From positions 1 to 6,232 of the forward strand of contig JBBRTW010000434.1 in NCBI GenBank assembly GCA_038244055.1: a stretch of DNA of 6,232 nucleotides, read 5' to 3'. Positions 1 through 6,095 of the stretch are shown in pieces. The notes beneath the pieces are model-generated. The model had not been told where the DNA came from. It made no database searches and saw only the letters and a program-made list of their open reading frames with translations. The DNA comes from DASPKW01 sp038244055 (lineage in GTDB: Bacteria; Planctomycetota; Phycisphaerae; Tepidisphaerales; Tepidisphaeraceae). The position numbers and the translations under genes are program-made. The stretch's first letter is position 1; each line of letters begins with the position of its first letter.

Positions 1-1182
1 CGCCAGGCCGAGTTCACGCAGCTCGATATCGAGATGGCCTTCATCGACCGCGAGGATGTCATCCGCGTCGTCGAGGGATGCATCCGCGAAATCTGGAAGC
101 AGATTCTCGGTAAGGAAATCCCCAATCCCATCCCGCATATGGAATACGATGAGGCGATGAATGATTACGGCTCCGACCGCCCCGACCTGCGCTTCGGCAT
201 GAAGCTTGTCGACATCACCGATATCGCCCACAAGACCGAGTTCGCCGTCTTCAAGAACGCCCCGCTCGTCAAGGCCATCGTCGTCCCGGGCGGCGCAAAG
301 CTCACCCGCAAGGAGACCGATGCGCTGGCCGAATGGTCGAAGGGCTTTGGCGCGAAAGGCCTGGCTGTCACCAAGACCTACAACATCGAAAAGGCGCTGG
401 CCGAAAAGGTCATCCAGTCCGCCGCCGAAGCCCAGAGCGGGGCCATCCCAGCGGCGAGCGGCCTGCACCTTTACACCGGCGTCGCCAAGTTCCTCGCGCC
501 CGTCGCCGCCGAGTTGGTTGAGCGCCTGGGCGCTCAGCACGGCGACCTGATCTGCTTCGGTGCGGATTCGCCCAAGGTCGTCCATAAAGTCCTCGGCGAA
601 CTGCGCCTCAAGCTCTCCAAGGACCTTAAGATGACGCCCTCCACCGAGTTCGCCTGGCTCTGGGTGGTCAACTTCCCACTGTTTGAGTACGACGAGACCG
701 AGAAGCGCTACGGCTCGACTCACCACCCCTTCACCGCCCCCCTCGATGAAGACCTCTCCAAGCTCGACAGCGGTGACCGCGCCGCGATTGAATCGATCAA
801 ATCCAAGGCCTACGACATCATCGTCAACGGCTCCGAAATCGGCGGCGGCTCGATTCGTATCCACCGCATGGACATCCAGCAGAAAGTCTTCGGCCTGCTC
901 GGCATCGACGCGGCCGCCCAGCAGAACAAATTCGGCTTCCTGCTCGATGCGTTGCAGTACGGCGCCCCCCCCCACGGCGGCCTGGCGATCGGCGTGGACC
1001 GGCTGGTGATGATCCTCCGCAACATCGCCAACATCCGCGATGTGATCGCGTTCCCCAAGACGCAATCGGGAGCGGACATCATGTGCGGAGCGCCGAATAT
1101 TGTGGATGAGCGGCAGATCAAGGAGACACATATTCGGATCGTCACTCCGCCGGCGGCGGCACCGAAGCCCGCAGGCGCGTGA
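1..1182 (+). CDS. aspS: Aspartyl-tRNA synthetase, bacterial type, 5'-truncated by window edge
   Basis: Class II aminoacyl-tRNA synthetase that charges tRNA(Asp) with aspartate in the cytoplasm, using ATP. The reading frame is open from base 1 and 393 residues are visible; the bacterial enzyme is usually near 590, so the N-terminal OB-fold anticodon-binding domain, motif 1 and the start of motif 2 lie outside the window. The fragment opens inside motif 2 (RQAEFTQLDIEM). Residues about 95-215 form the GAD insertion domain typical of bacterial AspRS. The catalytic core then resumes with WLWVVNFPLFE and THHPFTAP, followed by GSEIGGGSIRIH and motif 3 (YGAPPHGGLAIGVDRL). It closes with the family's AFPKTQSGADIMCGAP segment and a short Ala/Pro tail. 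The internal ATG at base 34 is not the start, since family sequence continues upstream of it. Whether the enzyme is tRNA(Asp)-specific or also charges tRNA(Asn) cannot be judged without the N-terminus. Confidence 0.97.
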   Translation, partial: RQAEFTQLDIEMAFIDREDVIRVVEGCIREIWKQILGKEIPNPIPHMEYDEAMNDYGSDRPDLRFGMKLVDITDIAHKTEFAVFKNAPLVKAIVVPGGAKLTRKETDALAEWSKGFGAKGLAVTKTYNIEKALAEKVIQSAAEAQSGAIPAASGLHLYTGVAKFLAPVAAELVERLGAQHGDLICFGADSPKVVHKVLGELRLKLSKDLKMTPSTEFAWLWVVNFPLFEYDETEKRYGSTHHPFTAPLDEDLSKLDSGDRAAIESIKSKAYDIIVNGSEIGGGSIRIHRMDIQQKVFGLLGIDAAAQQNKFGFLLDALQYGAPPHGGLAIGVDRLVMILRNIANIRDVIAFPKTQSGADIMCGAPNIVDERQIKETHIRIVTPPAAAPKPAGA

Positions 1183-1187
1183 GTCGG

Positions 1188-1216
1188 ATGACAGCAATTC
1201 TATCGCTGTATACAAT
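1188..1216 (+). promoter_or_regulatory. Sigma70-like promoter for the antitoxin-toxin pair
   Basis: ATGACA (1188-1193) matches the -35 consensus TTGACA at 5 of 6 positions. After a 17-bp spacer, TACAAT (1211-1216) matches the -10 consensus at 5 of 6. It lies in the 51-base gap after the aspS stop, directly ahead of the antitoxin gene. The predicted transcription start is near 1223, which would leave a leader of only about 11 bases made almost entirely of the SD sequence. This is a consensus match only. Confidence 0.6.
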
Positions 1217-1218
1217 TC
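1195..1218. promoter_or_regulatory. Candidate operator over the -10 element of the TA promoter
   Basis: A perfect 8-bp palindrome, TGTATACA (1207-1214), sits on the -10 element, and CAATTC occurs as a direct repeat at 1195-1200 and 1213-1218. Toxin-antitoxin operons are usually repressed by their own antitoxin or complex binding such a site. Assigning that role here is an inference, because an 8-bp palindrome can arise by chance. Confidence 0.35.
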
Positions 1219-1222
1219 GGTC

Positions 1223-1227
1223 GGGAG
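1223..1227 (+). promoter_or_regulatory. Ribosome binding site that decides the antitoxin start
   Basis: GGGAG lies six bases before the ATG at 1234 and directly abuts the ATG at 1228. The spacing therefore favours 1234, giving a protein that begins MTTVNLTLQIP. Confidence 0.6.
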
Positions 1228-1233
1228 ATGGAT

Positions 1234-1488
1234 ATGACCACTGTCAACTTGACCCTTCAAATTCCTGAATCGCTTGCCGAACAGGCCGACAAGAGCGGTC
1301 TACTTGCCCCACAGGCGATCGAGCGATTGCTTCGGGATGAGTTGCGGCGCGAAGCCGGCCGGAGGCTCGTAGGGATGAGCGACAAATTGGCCTCGCTCGA
1401 CGGACCCGCGCCAACCCTTGATGAGATTCAAGGCGAAGTGGCTCATGTTCGCTCCCAAAGGAAGGGCGCGCATGAAGGTGGTGCTTGA
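1234..1488 (+). CDS. Antitoxin of a PIN-type toxin-antitoxin pair
   Basis: Small charged protein of 84 residues, presumed to neutralise the downstream PIN RNase and repress the operon. The N-terminus TVNLTLQIP followed by ESLAEQADKSGLL has the strand-then-helix look of CopG/ribbon-helix-helix-like antitoxins. A helix rich in Arg and Glu follows (AIERLLRDELRREAGRRL), then a linker with a DEIQGEVAHVRSQRKG tail that probably wraps the toxin. This architecture is familiar from small genes placed immediately before PIN-family toxins. I cannot name a specific family, and the RHH assignment is tentative. The gene begins 51 bases after aspS with its own promoter, and its last 17 bases overlap the toxin start in another frame, which implies translational coupling. 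Translation could instead begin two codons earlier, at 1228, but the SD spacing disfavours that. Confidence 0.8.
   Translation: MTTVNLTLQIPESLAEQADKSGLLAPQAIERLLRDELRREAGRRLVGMSDKLASLDGPAPTLDEIQGEVAHVRSQRKGAHEGGA
1459..1466 (+). promoter_or_regulatory. Ribosome binding site that decides the toxin start
   Basis: AGGAAGGG, inside the antitoxin coding sequence, ends five bases before the ATG at 1472. It selects that ATG over the in-frame ATGs at 1418, 1421 and 1445, which would add residues unrelated to the PIN fold. Confidence 0.7.
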
Positions 1489-1900
1489 TACGAATGTCGT
1501 CATTTCCGGACTGCTTTGGGCCGGCCCATCGAAGCGATTGATAGAATTTGCCGCTGAGGGTAGGCTCGACCTATTCACATCGCGAGAACTCATCGTCGAA
1601 TTGAATGAGGTGATCCGCAGGAAAAAATTCTTGGATCGGCTTCAGCGCGCTGGAATTACTCCCGAAGTGGTGGTCGGCAACTATGTCGCATTTGCCAGCG
1701 TGGTGGAAGCGCCTCCAATCGCTCCGATTGTTGCAAGCGACCCGGATGACGATGCCGTAATCGCATGTGCGCTGGCTGCACAGGCAGATTGGGTCGTTTC
1801 AGGTGATCACCATCTTTTTAACCTGAATCGTCCCATCGACATTCAGATTCTTTCGCCCGTCCAGGCTTTGGCGCTCGTGGATGACCAACAGGGCATTTGA
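1472..1900 (+). CDS. PIN-domain ribonuclease toxin (COG1569-like)
   Basis: Putative metal-dependent RNase toxin of 142 residues, a typical length for a single PIN domain. It begins MKVVLDTNVVISGLLW, the first PIN strand with catalytic Asp6 and the DTNV signature. Glu43 lies in SRELIVELNEVI, the second acidic position. The DPDDDAVIACALAA segment supplies the third at Asp93 or Asp94, and VVSGDHHLF carries Asp112. All four acidic positions expected for Mg/Mn binding are therefore present, and the toxin should be active. The LDTNVVISG start and DPDDD...SGD spacing match the group annotated as 'putative TA system toxin component, PIN family'. The start overlaps the antitoxin by 17 bases and has its own strong SD. 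Its RNA target cannot be read from sequence. The composition is visibly less GC-rich than the flanking genes, which suggests acquisition by transfer. Confidence 0.9.
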   Translation: MKVVLDTNVVISGLLWAGPSKRLIEFAAEGRLDLFTSRELIVELNEVIRRKKFLDRLQRAGITPEVVVGNYVAFASVVEAPPIAPIVASDPDDDAVIACALAAQADWVVSGDHHLFNLNRPIDIQILSPVQALALVDDQQGI

Positions 1901-1921
1901 CCATTCGACGTTCATGCATTG

Positions 1922-2092
1922 TGGGCTTCGCCGGTAGCATAGATCGACATCGAGCGTCACCCGCGGGCTGCCCATCAGCGTCTCGGCCTGCCCGCCGATC
2001 ACGATGAATTCCACACCGTGATGCAGCATGACCTCAGCGATTTTCCGCAGATCGCTCTTGGTCCCGGCGTTGTTCGGGGCGTCTTCCGGCAT
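1922..2092 (-). pseudogene. 5' remnant of a nucleotidyltransferase-fold gene (AbiEii/MNT-like)
   Basis: Starting at the ATG at 2092, the first 57 codons read like the N-terminus of a stand-alone nucleotidyltransferase-fold protein. HGVEFIVIGGQAETLMGS is followed by PRVTLDVDLCYRRSP: the GG...A...GS pocket (Gly33-Gly34, Gly41-Ser42) and the DxD metal-binding pair Asp48/Asp50. Members I know are much longer, with a helical remainder that is absent here. Past codon 57 the frame stays open to 1799, but those residues are only the antisense of the PIN toxin's 3' end and look unrelated to the family. Family-like sequence therefore stops about 22 bases from the toxin stop codon, suggesting truncation by insertion or deletion at that junction. 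It overlaps the upstream small ORF by 59 bases. Such proteins are known as toxins, or as AMP-transferring antitoxins, of TA systems; this remnant is unlikely to function. Confidence 0.7.
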
Positions 2093-2262
2093 ACTGATTG
2101 TGCTCCAATACGCTGCGGCGGGCGCGGTCGCCGCGCAGCAGCCGGGCCTCGGGCTCGAGTTCGAGATTCTCCCGAATGAGCGACAGATCCACCCCGTTCT
2201 CATCCTGCTCCCCATACCAGAGCGGATCGCGCGACTTGGCCAGGTTACTCTTCGACTGTCAT
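2034..2262 (-). pseudogene. Small charged partner of the nucleotidyltransferase, start codon lost
   Basis: On the - strand a frame is open from 2258 to the TGA ending at 2034, giving 74 residues. It contains DPLWYGEQDENGVDLSLIR, then a Glu/Arg-rich helix and a highly charged tail. The GVDLSLIR pattern is one I associate, from memory, with short genes placed just before nucleotidyltransferase genes. The frame has no ATG and no plausible GTG or TTG before that conserved part. The only nearby ATG (2262) reads MTVEE and then stops; it is one base out of phase with the conserved frame. Either a one-base change shifted the frame, or an ATG start mutated (for example the AAG before SNLAK). The 59-base overlap with the next gene fits a two-gene operon. 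It is probably dead, although a sequencing error at this point would give the same picture. Confidence 0.6.
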
Positions 2263-2268
2263 ATCGAG

Positions 2269-2277
2269 ATTATACCA
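2269..2277 (-). promoter_or_regulatory. Extended -10 promoter element of the decayed module
   Basis: On the - strand the bases read TGGTATAAT, a perfect TATAAT with the upstream TGn of extended -10 promoters. No convincing -35 box lies 16-18 bases further up. Transcription would start near 2262, almost on the ATG at 2262, so the message would be leaderless or nearly so. Confidence 0.5.
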
Positions 2278-2374
2278 TCGATACCCGCCCGATGCCTTCG
2301 CATTGTCGCTCACCTTATCCCTCCGCCGAAAATTTCGCTCGGCAATATTCCATCCATGCCTTAAACTCCCCTCC

Positions 2375-3157
2375 ATGGATACCCCCTTTGCTCCTCCGCC
2401 GGTTGCCGCGCCCATGGTGCCGTCCTATTACGCTGATCCCCCGCAATACAAGCTTCACCAGCCCGGCGGGGCGACCTTGGCCACTTTTCTCGGTTCGCCG
2501 GTGGCCGGCGCGATTGTCCTGGCGCTCAACTTCCACAAGCTTGGCCGCTCCAGCGCCGCCATCGTCTCGGTGATCCTCGGCCTGCTGGCAACCATCCTGC
2601 TGATCGTGCTGGCGCTGGTCCTCCCGGAAAAAACGCCGCATCTGCTCTTTCTCATCCCGCAGATCGCCGTGATGGCGGTCCTGGCCAAATCGCTGCAAGG
2701 GCCCGCCGTCGATCGGCACAAAGCGCTGGGCGGCAAAATCGCCTCGATGTGGGTCTCGGCCGGAATTGGCCTGATCGGCCTGGTCATCTTCGGATCGGCG
2801 ATTGTCGCCTATGTCATGCTCAGCGCCCCCAATCTGGGCACCAAGATCGTCATCGGCACAAAAGACGAGGTCTATTACAAAGGCGCCGCCACGGCCCAGG
2901 ATGCGCAGTCGCTCGCCCAGGTACTGAAAACCACCGGCTTCTTCACCGACCGCGGCGTTTCCGTCGCCCTCTCCAAAGGCCCGGAAGGCACCATCGTTTC
3001 CTTCGTCGTCCAGGATGGGGCCTGGAATGACCGGAGCGTCGCGGCCGAATTCGATACCATCGGCCGAACCATCGCCCCAGCCGTCGGCGGCCTGCCCATC
3101 ACCATCAGGTTGATGAATAATGCCACGGAAACCAAGAAAGAGATTGTGGTGAAATAG
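2375..3157 (+). CDS. Membrane protein, four predicted helices plus soluble C-terminal domain
   Basis: A 260-residue protein of unknown function. The N-terminus is a Pro/Ala-rich, probably cytoplasmic segment (residues 1-30). Hydrophobic stretches at about 35-53, 61-83, 88-104 and 126-149 look like four transmembrane helices; the first is weak. Residues 155-260 form a soluble domain with motifs that look conserved: DEVYYKGAATAQDAQSLAQ, a GFF turn at 188-190, then ALSKGPEGTIVSFVVQDGAW and APAVGGLPITIRL. I have seen similar tails in bacterial hypothetical proteins but cannot name the family. There is no signal peptide. The start at 2375 was chosen because the family-like Pro-rich membrane-protein start begins there; the in-frame ATG at 2303 adds a basic stretch that runs through the divergent promoter region. 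No SD precedes it, as for pyk and the lipoprotein. It stands alone, divergent from the decayed TA module and 105 bases before pyk. Confidence 0.85.
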   Translation: MDTPFAPPPVAAPMVPSYYADPPQYKLHQPGGATLATFLGSPVAGAIVLALNFHKLGRSSAAIVSVILGLLATILLIVLALVLPEKTPHLLFLIPQIAVMAVLAKSLQGPAVDRHKALGGKIASMWVSAGIGLIGLVIFGSAIVAYVMLSAPNLGTKIVIGTKDEVYYKGAATAQDAQSLAQVLKTTGFFTDRGVSVALSKGPEGTIVSFVVQDGAWNDRSVAAEFDTIGRTIAPAVGGLPITIRLMNNATETKKEIVVK

Positions 3158-3228
3158 CCCCGCCTTGCGTCCATTCCCCCCTTCCCGTATCACATTTGCT
3201 GATCCATCCGCGGCTTTCCGTGCGCATT

Positions 3229-3246
3229 GGGCTGGCGCGCCAGTCC
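3229..3246. promoter_or_regulatory. Palindrome or hairpin in the pyk leader
   Basis: CTGGCGCGCCAG (3232-3243) is a perfect 12-bp palindrome ending 19 bases before the pyk start codon. As RNA it could form a seven-pair stem (GGGCUGG with CCAGUCC, one G-U pair) closed by a CGCG loop. No U run follows, so it is not an intrinsic terminator. It could be an operator or a translation-affecting hairpin, or chance in GC-rich DNA. Confidence 0.35.
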
Positions 3247-3262
3247 TGAATCGGTACTCACC

Positions 3263-4750
3263 ATGATCCGAACCAAGATCGTCGCGACCCTTGGCCCCGC
3301 AGTCGGCTCGGTGGAGCGGCTCATCGAGATTTTCCGCGAGGGGGTCGATGTCTGCCGGCTCAATTTCTCCCACGGCACGCTCGATGACCACCTTCTCATG
3401 CTCCGCAAAATCCGCGAAGCCGCCGCCATGCACGATCAACCCGTCGCCATTCTGGGCGATCTCTGCGGGCCGAAGATCCGCCTGGGGAAGATCAAGCCGG
3501 TGGGGGAGACCGGCGGCATGCCCATCAATCCCGGGGATGAACTCATCCTCCAGCGCGCTCCGATCGAAGGCGAGAACGGCATCGTCTCCTCCATCTTCCC
3601 GCAGATGATCGACGATGTGCAGATCGGCCATCGCGTTCTCATCGAAGATGGAATGCTCCGCTTCCTCTGCATCGACAAAAACTTCAACCGCCTGGTACTC
3701 AAATGCACCGATGGCGGCGTGCTCAAGAGTTCCAAGGGGATCAACCTCCCCGATACGGCCGTCAATACGCCCGCCATCACCGAAAAAGACTGGCGCGATG
3801 TCGACTGGGCCATCGAGAACGATCTCGATTACGTCGCCCTCTCCTTCGTCCGCTCGCCGGAAGACCTCCTTCTGCTCCGCCAGCATCTGATCAACAAGGT
3901 CTCCGATATCCATCTCATCGCCAAGATCGAAAAACCCGAGGCCGTCCGCTCCATCGATGGGATCATCGATGCGGCCGATGGGCTGATGGTCGCCCGCGGG
4001 GACCTGGGCGTGGAGATGGATGTGGCCCTGGTGCCGATCATCCAGAAGGACCTGGTGCGGCGCTGCCAGGCGGCCGGCAAACCGGTGATTGTCGCCACGC
4101 AGATGCTGCAATCGATGATCGTTGACTCTTCGCCCACCCGCGCGGAAGTCTCCGATGTCGCCAACGCCATCTTCGACGGCACCGATGCGGTCATGCTCTC
4201 GGGCGAAACATCGGTCGGCAAATTCCCGGGTGTCACGGTCCGCACCATGGCCCACATCGCCGAGGTCACCGAAGCCTACATCGACACCATCCCCCTCAAG
4301 ACCGAACCGCAGTTCAAGCTCAAAAATCTCCCCCTGTCGGCCGCCATGGCGCGGGGGGTGTGGCAGGTCGTCAACGACATGAAGCTCAAGCTGGTGGTCG
4401 TCTGGAGCCAGACCGGATCGACCGCCAGGCTGTTTTCCAAGAACCGCATGTCGGTGCCGATTCTGGCGCTGTCTTCCGATCACCGCGCGCTACGGCGGAT
4501 GGCGCTGCACTACGGCGTGATCCCCCAGGAAATGCCGCCGCCGTCCACCGTCAACGATCTGATCAAATGGGTCGATCATTTCGTCCGCGCCAAGAAAATG
4601 GCCGCCATCAGCGACCGCATCGTCATCGTCTCGGGGCTCTCCATGGCCACGCCGGGCACGATGAATAACTTTGTCATCCATACCGTCGGCGAAGAATGGA
4701 TCGATCTGCTTCCACCGGCCGAGCCAACCGCGCCGCCGGCCGCCGTTTAA
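3263..4750 (+). CDS. pyk: Pyruvate kinase
   Basis: Cytoplasmic glycolytic enzyme that transfers phosphate from phosphoenolpyruvate to ADP, giving pyruvate and ATP. At 495 residues it is slightly longer than E. coli PykF (470). It starts MIRTKIVATLGPA. Arg32, Asn34 and Ser36 lie in CRLNFSHG. The B domain follows (about 70-170). IAKIEKPEAV carries the catalytic Lys221 and metal ligand Glu223; ARGDLGVE carries Asp247; VATQMLQSM carries Thr279. The DGTDAVMLSGETSVGKFP segment completes the barrel, and residues from about 350 form the C-terminal allosteric domain. All catalytic residues are intact. The usual DLQGPKIR motif reads DLCGPKIR here (Cys68). The ATG at 3263 was chosen because the conserved N-terminus begins there; the in-frame ATG at 3227 adds twelve unrelated residues. 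No SD is present. The lipoprotein gene follows after 19 bases and is probably co-transcribed. Confidence 0.98.
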   Translation: MIRTKIVATLGPAVGSVERLIEIFREGVDVCRLNFSHGTLDDHLLMLRKIREAAAMHDQPVAILGDLCGPKIRLGKIKPVGETGGMPINPGDELILQRAPIEGENGIVSSIFPQMIDDVQIGHRVLIEDGMLRFLCIDKNFNRLVLKCTDGGVLKSSKGINLPDTAVNTPAITEKDWRDVDWAIENDLDYVALSFVRSPEDLLLLRQHLINKVSDIHLIAKIEKPEAVRSIDGIIDAADGLMVARGDLGVEMDVALVPIIQKDLVRRCQAAGKPVIVATQMLQSMIVDSSPTRAEVSDVANAIFDGTDAVMLSGETSVGKFPGVTVRTMAHIAEVTEAYIDTIPLKTEPQFKLKNLPLSAAMARGVWQVVNDMKLKLVVVWSQTGSTARLFSKNRMSVPILALSSDHRALRRMALHYGVIPQEMPPPSTVNDLIKWVDHFVRAKKMAAISDRIVIVSGLSMATPGTMNNFVIHTVGEEWIDLLPPAEPTAPPAAV

Positions 4751-4769
4751 CCTCCAACAACGAATTCCC

Positions 4770-6053
4770 ATGAGACTAGCCCTTCTTGCCCTCAGCGCCG
4801 CCGCGATCGCCGCGGGAACCTTCGCCATCACCGGCTGCATCGGCGCCAGACCCGCAAACCCGGCCGCCACCCAGCCGGTCACGGAGATCGATCCGGCCAC
4901 CACGCAGCCTTCGTTCTGGTACGCCAAGCCGGCGATTTCGGAGGTCGATACCGGCAACTTCGACGCCGCCATCGAAGCCTGCAAGGTCGTGGCCCGCTCC
5001 TACCTGTTCGAGATCGATCGCGTGGATTATCGCGGCGGACTGGTGACCACCCTTCCGCTGGTGTCCAAGCAGTGGTTCGAACCCTGGCGGCCGGACACGG
5101 GGACCATGGGCATGGTGCTCGACAACTCCATCGCCACGATCCGCCGGACGCTGGTGTTCCAGATCGTCCGCAATGCCGACAATTCCTTCACGATCAGCCC
5201 CAAGGTTCTGGTGGAGCGCGAGTCTCTGCTGGAGCGGCGCATCACCGATGTCACGCAGTACCGGCAGGTCTTTTCCGGGCCGGCCGGCTCGCATGCCAGC
5301 GCGGACCGGGCGCAGATCTCGATGAACGAAGATGCGGAAAACCCCCTGCAGGATCTACCCCCGAAATACTGGTTTCCGATCGCGCGGGATACGAAGATGG
5401 AACTGGGCGTGGGCGCGCGGCTGCGCGGTAAGCTGCCGCTGTCGGCCGCCGTGGCCGCCAGGCCCGTGCCGGCCGTTTTGCAACCGGCGGCAGCGGTGTC
5501 CTTGAAGGCCGATGGCGCGATCATCGCGCTGGGGCCGGATCAGACGGTCTACATCGATCTGGGGGCGGCCGACAAGGTCGTGCCGGGGATGACCTTCGAA
5601 GTCTACGAAGCCCGCGCCGCCCTGCCGGCGGTTGGCCAGTACGCCAAGAACAACCCCGGTGCCAAAGGCTGGATCGAAGTCATCGCCGTCGGCAGCGCCA
5701 GCGCTACCTGCCGCACCCTGAGCATGGTCGGCTCGGCCAGGCCCGTCCAGGGCGATCAGGTGTTCAACTTCATCTACGAGCGCGGGCGGCAGAATCGCTT
5801 CACGGTGGCCGGCGATTTCGCGACGGCCGCGCACGATACGCTCACCGGGTTGATCTGGCGCTGGAACGGGATCGTCGATGATCGGCCCACCGACAAGACG
5901 CAGTATGTGGTGCTGGGCGCGCCGCCCAAGGACCCGGCCGCCGCGCAGGCGTATGCGGCGATCAAGGCCCAGGCCGAGCAGCTCAAGATTCCCACCTTGA
6001 ATGAGGATCAATTCAACCTCCTGATCCGGTACTACGATCCTTCGAAGCGGTGA
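4770..6053 (+). CDS. Planctomycete-type lipoprotein with C-terminal BRCT-like domain
   Basis: A 427-residue predicted lipoprotein of unknown function. Residues 1-23 are a lipoprotein signal: MRLALLAL, an Ala-rich hydrophobic core and the lipobox ITGC with Cys23. A Pro/Thr-rich linker follows. Residues about 50-180 (EIDRVDYRGGLVTT, WFEPWRPDTG, IATIRRTLVFQIV) resemble N-terminal domains of planctomycetal hypothetical lipoproteins I remember. Residues about 245-340 are strand-rich (VYIDLGAADKVVPGMTFEVY, AKGWIEVIAVG, PVQGDQVFNFIY), the look of a small beta-barrel. Residues 343-427 read like a BRCT domain: RFTVAGDF, a Trp-containing helix (LIWRWNGIVDD), TDKTQYVVLG, then a helix and IPTLNEDQFNLLIRYY. 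The start at 4770 gives the signal peptide; the in-frame ATG at 4671 lies inside pyk. There is no SD. It sits 19 bases after pyk, probably in one operon. Confidence 0.85.
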   Translation: MRLALLALSAAAIAAGTFAITGCIGARPANPAATQPVTEIDPATTQPSFWYAKPAISEVDTGNFDAAIEACKVVARSYLFEIDRVDYRGGLVTTLPLVSKQWFEPWRPDTGTMGMVLDNSIATIRRTLVFQIVRNADNSFTISPKVLVERESLLERRITDVTQYRQVFSGPAGSHASADRAQISMNEDAENPLQDLPPKYWFPIARDTKMELGVGARLRGKLPLSAAVAARPVPAVLQPAAAVSLKADGAIIALGPDQTVYIDLGAADKVVPGMTFEVYEARAALPAVGQYAKNNPGAKGWIEVIAVGSASATCRTLSMVGSARPVQGDQVFNFIYERGRQNRFTVAGDFATAAHDTLTGLIWRWNGIVDDRPTDKTQYVVLGAPPKDPAAAQAYAAIKAQAEQLKIPTLNEDQFNLLIRYYDPSKR

Positions 6054-6064
6054 GGATTTTAAAC

Positions 6065-6091
6065 CACGAAGGGCACTAAGGACACGAAGAA
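6065..6091. repeat. Three 9-bp tandem units (CACGAAGGG-like)
   Basis: Three consecutive units occur in the intergenic region: CACGAAGGG, CACTAAGGA and CACGAAGAA. Arrays of CACGAAGGA-like units of this sort are common between genes in many environmental bacteria, including planctomycetes and verrucomicrobia (from memory). No function is known to me. Confidence 0.75.
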
Positions 6092-6095
6092 ATCA

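Noticed and set aside
2325..2343. Possible terminator hairpin GCCGA...TCGGC
   Set aside because: The stem has only five pairs, there is no T run after it on either strand, and it lies upstream of both divergent genes rather than behind one.
2028..2573. A + strand frame beginning with a signal-peptide-like stretch
   Set aside because: It is the antisense of the nucleotidyltransferase remnant and its partner and then runs into the membrane protein gene in the wrong frame. The hydrophobic start is a by-product of the opposite strand.
2315..4483. A 722-codon open frame on the - strand opposite the membrane protein and pyk
   Set aside because: It is rich in Asp, Gly and His, has no recognisable motif, and spans two good + strand genes and the gap between them. 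Long antisense frames of this kind follow from C-rich third codon positions in GC-rich genes.
4671..4769. An N-terminal extension of the lipoprotein into pyk
   Set aside because: The upstream ATG lies 80 bases inside pyk, and the added 33 residues are basic and would bury the clear lipoprotein signal that begins at 4770.
5355..6011. A 218-codon - strand frame opposite the lipoprotein
   Set aside because: Asp/Arg/Gly-rich with no motif; it is the shadow of the lipoprotein gene, which has a signal peptide and domain-like structure.
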